Shown one piece after another: positions 1 to 7,131 of a stretch of 7,708 bases of DNA. The DNA comes from DATAXP01 sp036272935. Its GTDB lineage: Bacteria; Planctomycetota; Planctomycetia; Pirellulales; PNKZ01. The translations under genes and the position numbers were made by a program. The notes under the pieces were generated by a model. That model saw only the letters and a program-made list of their open reading frames with translations, searched no databases and was not told the origin of the DNA. How positions within the stretch are numbered: position 1 is the first letter of the stretch; the number at the start of each line of letters is the position of its first letter. The stretch spans positions 1-7,708 of the forward strand of contig DATAXP010000092.1 of NCBI GenBank assembly GCA_036272935.1. Direction: 5' to 3'.

Positions 1-10
1 AGAGACGCGG

Positions 11-38
11 TCGCTGTCGGTCGATGGACCGGCAGCGA
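11..38. other. Stem-loop, 12 bp with 4-nt loop
   Basis: Bases 11-22 pair with 27-38 over 12 consecutive positions. One of these (17 with 32) is a T-G wobble and the rest are Watson-Crick; the loop is GATG (23-26). A stem this long and GC-rich with a tetraloop suggests RNA structure, either the terminator of a gene lying left of the window or a structured leader. No run of T follows on + (GCCAGGTTCC comes next), so it is not a classical intrinsic terminator. The structure is seen directly; its function is inferred. Confidence 0.45.
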
Positions 39-54
39 GCCAGGTTCCAGCATT

Positions 55-84
55 GTCCTCCCGGAAAAAATGCCCGGGACGGAC
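55..84. other. Second stem-loop, 10 bp with one bulge
   Basis: Bases 55-64 pair with 74-84, with a single bulged C at 80, and enclose a nine-base A-rich loop (65-73). It lies 16 bases after the first stem-loop, so the two form a tandem pair about 160 bases upstream of the first gene. No T-tract follows. It could belong to a transcription end for an upstream gene or to the 5' leader of the oxidoreductase gene. The pairing is seen; any role is a guess. Confidence 0.3.
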
Positions 85-115
85 CCCGATCAACGACACA
101 ACGACCGTTTTGCAG

Positions 116-133
116 CGCCGTGCTAGAACGGCG
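116..133. other. Short stem-loop in the upstream non-coding region
   Basis: CGCCGT (116-121) pairs perfectly with ACGGCG (128-133) around a six-base loop, GCTAGA. Six-base GC-rich stems are common by chance in DNA this rich in G and C, so this is weak. Apart from the three stems and the ribosome binding site, I see nothing firm in bases 1-243. A short open frame across 24-281 has no recognisable protein features and is unlikely to be a gene. Confidence 0.15.
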
Positions 134-230
134 GCGGATCGGGCAGCGGCATCTTGCAGCCTCCCGGAGAGCCGGCGATACTAAAGGAGCTTTCGTCTCG
201 CCCCCGCCTTCCGGCCTACAGGCCCCCTCC

Positions 231-236
231 AGGAGA
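231..236 (+). promoter_or_regulatory. Shine-Dalgarno that fixes the first gene's start
   Basis: AGGAGA lies seven bases before the ATG at 244, which is ideal spacing. It supports that ATG over the in-frame ATG at 154, which would put 30 proline-rich residues in front of the twin-arginine signal. Another purine-rich stretch, AAAGGAG at 183-189, has no suitable start codon after it. Confidence 0.8.
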
Positions 237-243
237 TTCGGTA

Positions 244-1617
244 ATGCAGCCCGACTCGCTCGGCAACACGTCGCGTCGTGAGTTCGTCAAACAGACTGGT
301 CGCATGGCAGCCGCCACGACGCTGCTGGGCATGGCAGTTCCAAAGGTCCACGCCGCCGAAGACAACACGATCCGCGTGGCCTTGGTCGGCTGCGGCGGCC
401 GCGGCAGTGGCGCGGCGGCCAATGCGCTGTCGACCACCAACGGGCCGATCAAGTTGGTCGCCATGGCCGACGTGTTCGAGAACAAGCTCGCAGCCAGTCA
501 CAAGAATCTGAACAAGCAGTTCGCCGACAAGATGGACGTGCCCGAGGATCGGAAGTTCATTGGCTTCGATGGCTACCAGAAAGCGATCGACTGCCTGCGC
601 CCGGGCGACGTCGTGATCTTCGCCACTCCGCCCGGCTTCCGCTGGGTACACTTCGGCTACGCCATCGAGAAGGGCATCCACACGTTCATGGAAAAGCCGA
701 CCACCGTCGATGGCCCCAGCACGCGCAAGATGCTCGCCCTGGCCGACAAGGCGAAGGAAAAGAACCTGAAGGTCGGCGTCGGCTTGATGTGTCGGCACTG
801 CGAAGCGCGCGGCGAGTTGGCCAAGCGCATCAAAGGCGGCGAGCTCGGTGAGATCCTGCTGCTGCGTGCCTATCGCATGCAAGGGCCAATCGGCTCGGCC
901 TTCGTCGAAGCGCCGACCGGCGACATGCCCGAGCTGCTCTACCAAATCAAGAACTTCCACGGCTTCCTCTGGGCTAGCGGCGGCTGCTACAGCGACTTCT
1001 TCGTTCACAACATCGACGAATGCTGCTGGATGAAGGACGCCTGGCCGGTCGAGGCGCGGGCCAGCGGCGGACGGCAATATCGCGGCGACTACGTCGATCA
1101 GAACTTCGACCATTACTCGGTCGAGTACACGTTCGCCGACGGCACGAAGTTGCAGCTCGAAGGGCGCAACATTGCCGGCTGCCAGAACGAGTTTGCCAGC
1201 TTCGCCCACGGCACCAAGGGGCTTGCGGTGATCAGCAGCGCCGGCCATTGGCCGTCGAAGGCCGCCATCTACAAGGGGCAGCACGTCGACAAGGACAACG
1301 TCGCCTGGTCGTTCGGTCCCGAGAAGTACAGCCCGTACCAGGCCGAGTGGGACGAGCTGATCGCGGCCATCCGCAGCGATCAACCCTACAACGAGGCCCG
1401 CCGCGGCGCCGAGGCGAGCCTGGTCACGTCGATGGGCCGCATGGCGGCGCATACGGGCCGCGCGATCAAGTACGACGAGATCCTGAACAGCGATCACGAG
1501 TTCGCTCCCGAGATCGATCGCTTCACGATGGACTCGCCCGCCCCGGTGCAGTTCACCAACGGCCGATATCCGATTCCGATGCCCGGGCTGGTGAAGGACC
1601 GCGAGTACCGCGTCTGA
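244..1617 (+). CDS. Tat-exported Gfo/Idh/MocA family oxidoreductase
   Basis: This is a 457-residue NAD(P)-dependent oxidoreductase of the Gfo/Idh/MocA family, whose members usually oxidise or reduce sugars or cyclitols. The N-terminus is a twin-arginine signal: SRREFVK at 10-16, a hydrophobic stretch at about 21-33, and likely cleavage after VHA (35-37). Export through Tat fits an enzyme folded around its cofactor. The Rossmann fold starts at about 43 with VALVGCGGRG (45-54) binding the nucleotide. EKP at 150-152 carries the family's catalytic lysine (K151). GGCYSDFFVH (246-255) supplies the Asp (D251) and His (H255) that complete the usual Lys-Asp-His set, so the enzyme looks intact. The later part is the alpha/beta substrate-binding domain. 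Planctomycetes carry many paralogues of this type with unknown substrates. A glycosidase-like NAD mechanism, as in GH109, is possible but cannot be shown here. The start is chosen on the ribosome binding site and the Tat signal. A 59-base gap separates it from the next gene. Confidence 0.93.
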   Translation: MQPDSLGNTSRREFVKQTGRMAAATTLLGMAVPKVHAAEDNTIRVALVGCGGRGSGAAANALSTTNGPIKLVAMADVFENKLAASHKNLNKQFADKMDVPEDRKFIGFDGYQKAIDCLRPGDVVIFATPPGFRWVHFGYAIEKGIHTFMEKPTTVDGPSTRKMLALADKAKEKNLKVGVGLMCRHCEARGELAKRIKGGELGEILLLRAYRMQGPIGSAFVEAPTGDMPELLYQIKNFHGFLWASGGCYSDFFVHNIDECCWMKDAWPVEARASGGRQYRGDYVDQNFDHYSVEYTFADGTKLQLEGRNIAGCQNEFASFAHGTKGLAVISSAGHWPSKAAIYKGQHVDKDNVAWSFGPEKYSPYQAEWDELIAAIRSDQPYNEARRGAEASLVTSMGRMAAHTGRAIKYDEILNSDHEFAPEIDRFTMDSPAPVQFTNGRYPIPMPGLVKDREYRV

Positions 1618-1676
1618 ACCGACGACGGCGGATGGTGGGGCCTACCAGAAGCACCAGAGCTTTCGAGGGTTCGTGC

Positions 1677-3143
1677 ATGCGCGCTCGTATTGCGGCGTTG
1701 GGCTTGATGGTTGTCGTTGTGCTCGGCTCGACCGGCGCAGTGCTGGCGGCCGAGTGGAGCCAGTGGCGTGGCGATCATCGCGACGGACTGGCCGAATCGT
1801 CCCCCGCGCTGATCAGTTCGCTGCCCACCGAAGGGCTACTTCCGGTGTGGATCAGCGAGCGTGTCCCCAGCGCCAACGATGGCGGCTGGGGCAGTCCGGT
1901 CGTTGCCGATGGCAAGGTGTATTTGTTCTCGCACACGCGAATCAAGACACCCGATGCCAAGCTGCCGCCGCGAAAGTATCCGTATCTGGCCGACGACAAA
2001 CGCGGCCACCTGTCGGCCGCCGAGTTTGCCGAGTACGAGATCAAGCGGCGCGAGGAGGACCGAGCGCTCGGCGAGTTCTACGAGTACCGCGAGATCGTCT
2101 ATTCCCTCGATGCGCAGACCGGCAAGCCGGTATGGAAAGACGACAAACCGTCGCTGTATACGCGGTTCCTTCACTCTGGCACGCCGACCGTGATCGACGG
2201 CCGGCTATACGTTCTCGGCGCGGGGCGCAAGGCCCGCTGCCTCGATGCGCGCACCGGCAAGCATCTCTGGGAAACTCACCTGCCGGGCGAGTTCGTCGAC
2301 GAATACATGATGTCGTCGTTTGCCATAGCCGATGGCGTGGCGGTCGTGCTGGCCGGGCAACTCTTCGGTCTCGACACCGCCACCGGCGCGATTCTGTGGC
2401 AAGGCGACCAGCGCACGACGCGCGGCACGCACTCCAGCCCGGTCGTCTGGCAGACTCAAGGCCGCGAGCTGCTGATCGCCAACGTGGCCGGCGATTCGAC
2501 CGCGTGCATCGAGCCGCGCACCGGCAAGGAAATCTGGCGGATCAAGTCGCAGGCCAATCTTTCGACGCCGCTGGTCGCCGGCGACAAGCTGGTGACGCTC
2601 GGTAGCCAGCGTCGCGGCGGGCTGCGCTGCTTCGACCTGTCGCTGGCTGGTGCCAAGGAGCGCTGGGTCTATCAGCGAATCGCCGACAAGGGGAGCAGCC
2701 CCGTGGCCATCGATGGCTTCGTGTATGCCCAAGGAGAGCGCCGGCTGTGCTGCGTGAACCTCGACACCGGCGAGGAAGCCTGGAACACGCTGCTCGACCT
2801 GGCGCTGCCGCAGTATACGTCGCTGGTCGCTGCCGACGGCAAGGGGATTTACGCTCTCGACGGCGTGTTGGTGTTTGCCGCCGATCCGCAGGGCTACCGG
2901 CCGCTGATCGAGGCGAAGATCGATAAGCGCGGCCTGCTGGCCACCGAGGCGGAGTTTCGTCGACGCCTGAAGCTCGACGAATTGGAGTCGACCGCCGGCG
3001 GCGCGGAAAAGTCTGTCCGGGTGTTTCAACAGGAGGTGGGCAACCAGGGGCCGCTACCGTGTGCGTCGCCCGCACTGGCCGATGGCAAACTGTACCTGCG
3101 GCTGCGGCAAGCGATCGCCTGTTACGACCTGTCGGCAAAGTAG
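1677..3143 (+). CDS. Secreted PQQ-like beta-propeller repeat protein
   Basis: This 488-residue protein is built of beta-propeller repeats of the PQQ-like (quinoprotein dehydrogenase/YncE-like) type. A Sec signal peptide (about 1-23, cleavage after VLA) precedes WSQWRG, a motif common at the mature start of planctomycete proteins of this class. Blade signatures of the form (L/V/I)D-x-x-TG-x-x-x-W recur at about 144-153, 189-198, 232-241, 278-287, 319-330 (with an insertion) and 360-369. A final SPALADGKLYL strand near the C-terminus would close the ring, which suggests seven or eight blades. Between the first strands and the first signature (about 88-135) lies a charged insertion rich in Lys, Arg, Glu and Tyr. 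The usual residues binding PQQ or calcium in true alcohol dehydrogenases are not evident, so it is more likely a scaffold or binding protein than a PQQ enzyme. The ATG at 1677 has GAGGG seven bases upstream and gives the signal peptide; the frame stays open far upstream but only as a shadow of the previous gene. The stop is 15 bases before the next start. Confidence 0.92.
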   Translation: MRARIAALGLMVVVVLGSTGAVLAAEWSQWRGDHRDGLAESSPALISSLPTEGLLPVWISERVPSANDGGWGSPVVADGKVYLFSHTRIKTPDAKLPPRKYPYLADDKRGHLSAAEFAEYEIKRREEDRALGEFYEYREIVYSLDAQTGKPVWKDDKPSLYTRFLHSGTPTVIDGRLYVLGAGRKARCLDARTGKHLWETHLPGEFVDEYMMSSFAIADGVAVVLAGQLFGLDTATGAILWQGDQRTTRGTHSSPVVWQTQGRELLIANVAGDSTACIEPRTGKEIWRIKSQANLSTPLVAGDKLVTLGSQRRGGLRCFDLSLAGAKERWVYQRIADKGSSPVAIDGFVYAQGERRLCCVNLDTGEEAWNTLLDLALPQYTSLVAADGKGIYALDGVLVFAADPQGYRPLIEAKIDKRGLLATEAEFRRRLKLDELESTAGGAEKSVRVFQQEVGNQGPLPCASPALADGKLYLRLRQAIACYDLSAK

Positions 3144-3158
3144 CTGGAGCCACGTCGC

Positions 3159-5891
3159 ATGCAGCGCGCCCGTCTTACATTTGATCGTCCTTGGTGGGCA
3201 CCCGGCTCGATCTGTAGTGCGCTGATGCTCGTCTCGTTGCTGTTCGGCGCCGATGAGCCGCCGAAGAAGACCTATCCCAACGTCGCGGGCCGCGCGGTGT
3301 GCGACCGCGTGCGGTTCGTGCCGGCTCGCGGCTACGAGCGCGACATGGTCGGCGGCAAGATCGCCGGCTCAAACGTCTCGGCGACCGCAGGCTACGAAGT
3401 GCTCGCCACCATCACCGATCTGCCGAAGTCGGGCGAGTGGAACGAGCTAGAGTTCGACGGTCGGCGCCCCTATCGCTGGCTGCGATACGAGGCACCGCCA
3501 GGCTCCTGGGGACATCTCTCAAAGTTCGAGTTCTACGCCGGCAAGCGCCGGATCAATGGCCAGAATTTCGGCTCGATCGATCCCAAGACGGTCTCAAGCG
3601 CCTGGCCGCGCGTGTTCGACGGCAAGGACAAGAAGTTCAATCAGTTCATGGATTGCGAGCACCCGGACGGCCAGTATGTCGGCACCGACACGCTCGATTT
3701 CAGCACCGCGGTGCGGCCGATCATGGAGCCGCCGCCCGGCACGTTCGCCGGCCCGATCAAGCTCACGCTGCGCAGCCCAACGCCCGGCACCGTCATCCGC
3801 TACACGCTCGACGGCACGTTGCCCGATCCGCAGACCGGCACCATCTACACGCAACCAATCGCCGTTGACGACGTCACCACGCTGGTCGCTGTCTCTTGCA
3901 AGGAAGGTTTCGCATCCAGCTCGGCGACCACCGGCACCTATCTGCTCGGACCACATGCCAAGCCGGGCCTCAAGACGTTCCACATCGGCAACAGCCTCAC
4001 GCAATCGACGGCGCGCTTTGGAGATTACGCTCGCACCTTCGGCTACAACCACGACTACCGCAAGTTCCTCCGGCCCGGCATCTGGACGTGGGACCTGTGG
4101 GAGAATCACGTCGTTGCCGGCGACGAAGAGTGGAAGACCACCTTCGCCGGGCTGGAAGCCGTCGATCACTTCACCGTGCAGCCGCGCGATCCCGACATCG
4201 AGCACGAGGCCAAGTACGACCTGCTGTTCTTCGACCTGATGCGCCAGCGATTTCCCGATGTGCAGCCATGGCTGTACGCCGAGTGGACTTCCCGAGCGCG
4301 CGAGCGCGATTGGGATCGCGGCCTGGTCCGTAGCGCGCAGATGAAGCAGGTCTTTCCGGCGCTCACCTGGGAAGAATCGGCCTCGGCCATGCTGGTTTAC
4401 ATGGAGGACCTGCGCGACAAGGTGCTCGAAACGTACCAGGGCAAGAAGCGCCCGCGCGTGCTGCCCAGCGTCCTGGCTGCCGGTTGGATCAAGCCGTGGC
4501 TCGAACGAGGCATGGTCCCGGGGATGACGGGCAAGGATTTCGACCGCGTGATGTTTAGCGACTGCGTGCATCCGGGCTTCGAGGGGCAATACCTGATCGA
4601 TCTCACGTGGTTCGGCGCGTTCTACGGCATTTCGCCGGAATGCCGCGTGCTGCCGGTGAACACGACGCTCAGCACCGCGGGAGCCGAGGCGATGCAGCGG
4701 CTTGCCTGGGACGTGGTGAAAAACTATCCCGATTGCGGGGTGTACGAAGAAGGCTCCGCGCCGGTCTATGCCCCGAAGTTCTCAGTGCCGCCGACAAAGC
4801 TTCATGCGATCACGCGCGTCACGCTCTCCTCGGTTACGCCCGGCGCCTGGTTCCGCTACACGCTCGACGGCACCACCCCCTCGCGCACCCGCGGCTACGT
4901 GTATTGCGGCGTGATCAGCGTGCGCCCGGGCATGACCGTCAAAGCCGTGGCCTACAAGAGCGGCATGGCCGACAGCACCGTCGTCGAGGCGACGTATCCC
5001 GCCGTGCAGCCAACCGTGCCGCCACCGGAGATTCCGCCGAGTGTGGTGCTTCAACAGGACGTGCAGTTCGGCCAGGCCGGCCGCGATCCACTGCTGTTGG
5101 ACATCGTGCGCCCCAGCGCGCCGAGCGAGCAGCCGCGCCCGGCAATCCTCTACATCCACGGCGGCGGCTGGAACGCGGGCGATAAGGCCCAACACTTGTC
5201 GCTGCTGCTTCCCTACGCCGCCACCGGGCAGTACGTGTGCGCTTCGGCAAATTATCGCCTGGCGTCGCAGGCTCCGTGGCCAGCGCAGCTCCACGATTGC
5301 AAGGCCGCACTGCGATGGCTGCGCGCCCACGCCCGCGATTTGAACATCGATCCACAGCGAATCGGCGCGATCGGCGGATCGGCCGGCGGCCACCTGGTGA
5401 GCATGCTCGCCCTCACCGGCGACGATCCCGCGCTCGAAGGCTTCAGTGGCTGGCAAGGGCGCAGCACCCAGGTCGCTTGCGCCGTTGATCTTTGCGGCCC
5501 CACGAACTTGGTGACGTTCGCCCAAGGCAAACGCCGCAACGGCGTGCCGATCGAGCCGATGATCTCGCTGCTGCTGGGCGGCCCCGTGGCCGAGCGCGAG
5601 GACGTCGGCCGACAGGCGTCGCCGATCAATCACGTTGCCAGCGGCGCGCCGCCGATCCTGATCGCCCACGGCACGAACGATGGCGTGGTTCCGCTGGCCC
5701 AGTCGCTCGATTTTTACACCGCCTTGAAAAAAGCGGGCGACGACGTCACGCTCATCAAGATCGTCGGTGCCGACCATCGCGCCGACAGCGCCGAAGCACT
5801 CGAACGCGTGCACCAATTCTTCGACAAGCACCTCCGCGGCGAAAAGATTGACATCCACGATGGCGAGGTTTCCGCCGCACCGGCAAAATGA
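3159..5891 (+). CDS. Secreted multidomain double hydrolase (SGNH-like plus alpha/beta-hydrolase esterase)
   Basis: This 910-residue exported protein has two unlike hydrolase domains. Residues 1-31 are a signal peptide with a long basic front (hydrophobic 17-30). Residues 41-178 resemble an F5/8 type C (discoidin) carbohydrate-binding domain, with RWLRYEAPPGSWGHLSKFEF and later FDG and HPDGQYVG. Residues 191-262 and about 545-613 are chitobiase/beta-hexosaminidase C-terminal-like modules, each with the hallmark YTLDGT (215 and 567). Between them, about 272-515, is an SGNH-like domain with IGNSLT (S279 as nucleophile candidate) and DCVHPGF (D468, H471). After a proline-rich linker, about 633-897 is an alpha/beta-hydrolase of the BD-FAE/acetyl-esterase kind: HGGGW (667-671) for the oxyanion hole, GGSAGG (739-744) with S741, then D841 and H873. 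Family knowledge suggests ester removal from glycans; the real substrate is unknown. GGAG lies nine bases before the ATG. The gene sits 15 bases after the propeller gene and 6 before the dipeptidase gene. I see no frameshift or break between its halves. Confidence 0.88.
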   Translation: MQRARLTFDRPWWAPGSICSALMLVSLLFGADEPPKKTYPNVAGRAVCDRVRFVPARGYERDMVGGKIAGSNVSATAGYEVLATITDLPKSGEWNELEFDGRRPYRWLRYEAPPGSWGHLSKFEFYAGKRRINGQNFGSIDPKTVSSAWPRVFDGKDKKFNQFMDCEHPDGQYVGTDTLDFSTAVRPIMEPPPGTFAGPIKLTLRSPTPGTVIRYTLDGTLPDPQTGTIYTQPIAVDDVTTLVAVSCKEGFASSSATTGTYLLGPHAKPGLKTFHIGNSLTQSTARFGDYARTFGYNHDYRKFLRPGIWTWDLWENHVVAGDEEWKTTFAGLEAVDHFTVQPRDPDIEHEAKYDLLFFDLMRQRFPDVQPWLYAEWTSRARERDWDRGLVRSAQMKQVFPALTWEESASAMLVYMEDLRDKVLETYQGKKRPRVLPSVLAAGWIKPWLERGMVPGMTGKDFDRVMFSDCVHPGFEGQYLIDLTWFGAFYGISPECRVLPVNTTLSTAGAEAMQRLAWDVVKNYPDCGVYEEGSAPVYAPKFSVPPTKLHAITRVTLSSVTPGAWFRYTLDGTTPSRTRGYVYCGVISVRPGMTVKAVAYKSGMADSTVVEATYPAVQPTVPPPEIPPSVVLQQDVQFGQAGRDPLLLDIVRPSAPSEQPRPAILYIHGGGWNAGDKAQHLSLLLPYAATGQYVCASANYRLASQAPWPAQLHDCKAALRWLRAHARDLNIDPQRIGAIGGSAGGHLVSMLALTGDDPALEGFSGWQGRSTQVACAVDLCGPTNLVTFAQGKRRNGVPIEPMISLLLGGPVAEREDVGRQASPINHVASGAPPILIAHGTNDGVVPLAQSLDFYTALKKAGDDVTLIKIVGADHRADSAEALERVHQFFDKHLRGEKIDIHDGEVSAAPAK

Positions 5892-5897
5892 GTTTCC

Positions 5898-7127
5898 ATG
5901 TCGCGATCGCTCCGGCTTGGCTTGGTCTATTGCATGCTTATCTTCGGCATGGCAATGGCTGCTGATGCCCCTTCAACCGAGGCCGTCGACCTGACGCGGC
6001 GCTCGCTGGTCTTCGACGGCCACAACGATCTGCCCTGGCGCGTGCGCAAAGAGTTCCAAGGCGATTGGCGTCGCTGCGATCTCGCCCAGCCACAAGTGAA
6101 ATTGCAAACCGATATCCCCCGGCTGCGAGCCGGCGCACTGGGCGCGGTGTTCTGGAGCGCTTATGTGCCGGCCGACACCGATCTGGCCGGCACCGCGCTG
6201 CGCGATACGCTCGAGCAGATCGATCTGATCCACCAGATGATTGCCCGCTGGCCCGAAACATTCGAGCTGGCTTTGAGTGCCGATGATGTTGAGCGGATCC
6301 GCGCCTCGGGCAAGATCGCCAGCCTGATCGGCATCGAAGGGGGACATTCCATCCAGAACTCGATCGGAGCGCTGCGGCAGCTCCATCGCCTGGGTGCCCG
6401 ATACATGACGCTCACCCACAGCGACACGCTCTCCTGGGCGGACGCAGCCACCGACGAGCCACGCAGTGGGGGCTTGAGCGAGTTCGGCGAAGACGTGGTC
6501 CGCGAAATGAACCGGCTCGGCATGCTCGTCGACATTTCGCACGTGTCGGTCGATACGATGCGCGACGCGCTGCGCGTGAGCACCGCGCCGGTGATCGCTT
6601 CGCATTCGTCGGCGCGGGCTGTGGCCGATCATCCCCGCAATGTCCCCGACGACGTGCTGCGGCTGATTGCCAAACGCGACGGCGTCGTGATGGTCAACTT
6701 CTTTTCCGGGTTTGTCGTGCCCGAATCGGCGGCGCTGCGCAAGGATATGTTCGAGGTGCGGCGGAAGTTGCGGGCCGAGCTCGCCGACCGCGCCAAGGCA
6801 GATGCAGCCTACGACCGCTGGCTCGACGAGCATCCGATCGTCCGCGGCACGATCAAGAACGTCGTCGATCACATCGACCACATCGTTAAGGTGGCCGGCA
6901 TCGACCACGTCGGCCTGGGAAGCGATTTCGACGGCGTCGCCATGACCCCCGTCGGCCTGGAAGACGTATCCAGCTTTCCGAACATCACCCAGGAGCTGCT
7001 CAACCGCGGCTACTCGGCCGAGCAGATTCAAAAGATTCTCGGCCTCAACACGCTACGCGTGCTGCGTCGCGCCGGCGAGGTTGCTGCGCGAGAAGCAACC
7101 TCGCACGCCAAACCGAAAGGCGAATGA
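5898..7127 (+). CDS. Exported membrane dipeptidase, peptidase family M19
   Basis: This 409-residue zinc dipeptidase belongs to MEROPS family M19 (renal/membrane dipeptidase), which hydrolyses dipeptides, often including ones with a D-residue at the second position. A signal peptide covers about 1-21 (AMA then ADA). The di-zinc site is complete: DGHNDLP gives H42 and D44, GIEGGHS gives the bridging E147, ISHVS gives H215 and SHSSA gives H236. Substrate and catalytic residues by comparison with human renal dipeptidase are also present: H174 in TLTH, R247 in HPRN and D343 in SDFDG. Length is normal for the family. The ATG follows the previous stop by only six bases and has no convincing Shine-Dalgarno, so translation probably depends on ribosomes finishing the upstream gene. 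Location is periplasmic or membrane-associated; no lipobox is seen. It could release amino acids from peptidoglycan- or glycoprotein-derived dipeptides. Confidence 0.96.
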   Translation: MSRSLRLGLVYCMLIFGMAMAADAPSTEAVDLTRRSLVFDGHNDLPWRVRKEFQGDWRRCDLAQPQVKLQTDIPRLRAGALGAVFWSAYVPADTDLAGTALRDTLEQIDLIHQMIARWPETFELALSADDVERIRASGKIASLIGIEGGHSIQNSIGALRQLHRLGARYMTLTHSDTLSWADAATDEPRSGGLSEFGEDVVREMNRLGMLVDISHVSVDTMRDALRVSTAPVIASHSSARAVADHPRNVPDDVLRLIAKRDGVVMVNFFSGFVVPESAALRKDMFEVRRKLRAELADRAKADAAYDRWLDEHPIVRGTIKNVVDHIDHIVKVAGIDHVGLGSDFDGVAMTPVGLEDVSSFPNITQELLNRGYSAEQIQKILGLNTLRVLRRAGEVAAREATSHAKPKGE

Positions 7128-7131
7128 CACG

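Noticed and set aside
154..182. Possible promoter: TTGCAG at 154-159 and GATACT at 177-182 with 17-base spacing
   Set aside because: The spacing is right but only three of six and four of six bases match the sigma-70 consensus, and such matches are frequent by chance.
154..243. Earlier in-frame ATG that would extend the oxidoreductase by 30 residues
   Set aside because: The extension is proline-rich, has no ribosome binding site of its own, and would bury the twin-arginine signal 40 residues in. The ATG at 244 has AGGAGA at ideal spacing.
181..1497. 438-codon open frame on the - strand opposite the oxidoreductase gene
   Set aside because: It is antisense to a gene with a complete set of family motifs. 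Its translation is Val/Ala/Asp/Leu-rich with no recognisable domain, which is typical of mirror frames in GC-rich DNA.
1020..1676. Upstream open extension of the propeller frame
   Set aside because: It overlaps the oxidoreductase gene, is Arg-rich with no domain, and would place a clear signal peptide in mid-protein. The ATG at 1677 is the sensible start.
4782..5858. 358-codon open frame on the - strand opposite the esterase part of the large gene
   Set aside because: It mirrors an intact alpha/beta-hydrolase with a complete catalytic triad, and its composition is that of an antisense shadow.
5973..7031. 352-codon open frame on the - strand opposite the dipeptidase gene
   Set aside because: The + strand carries all M19 metal ligands in order; the antisense product shows no family pattern and only reflects GC-rich codon structure.
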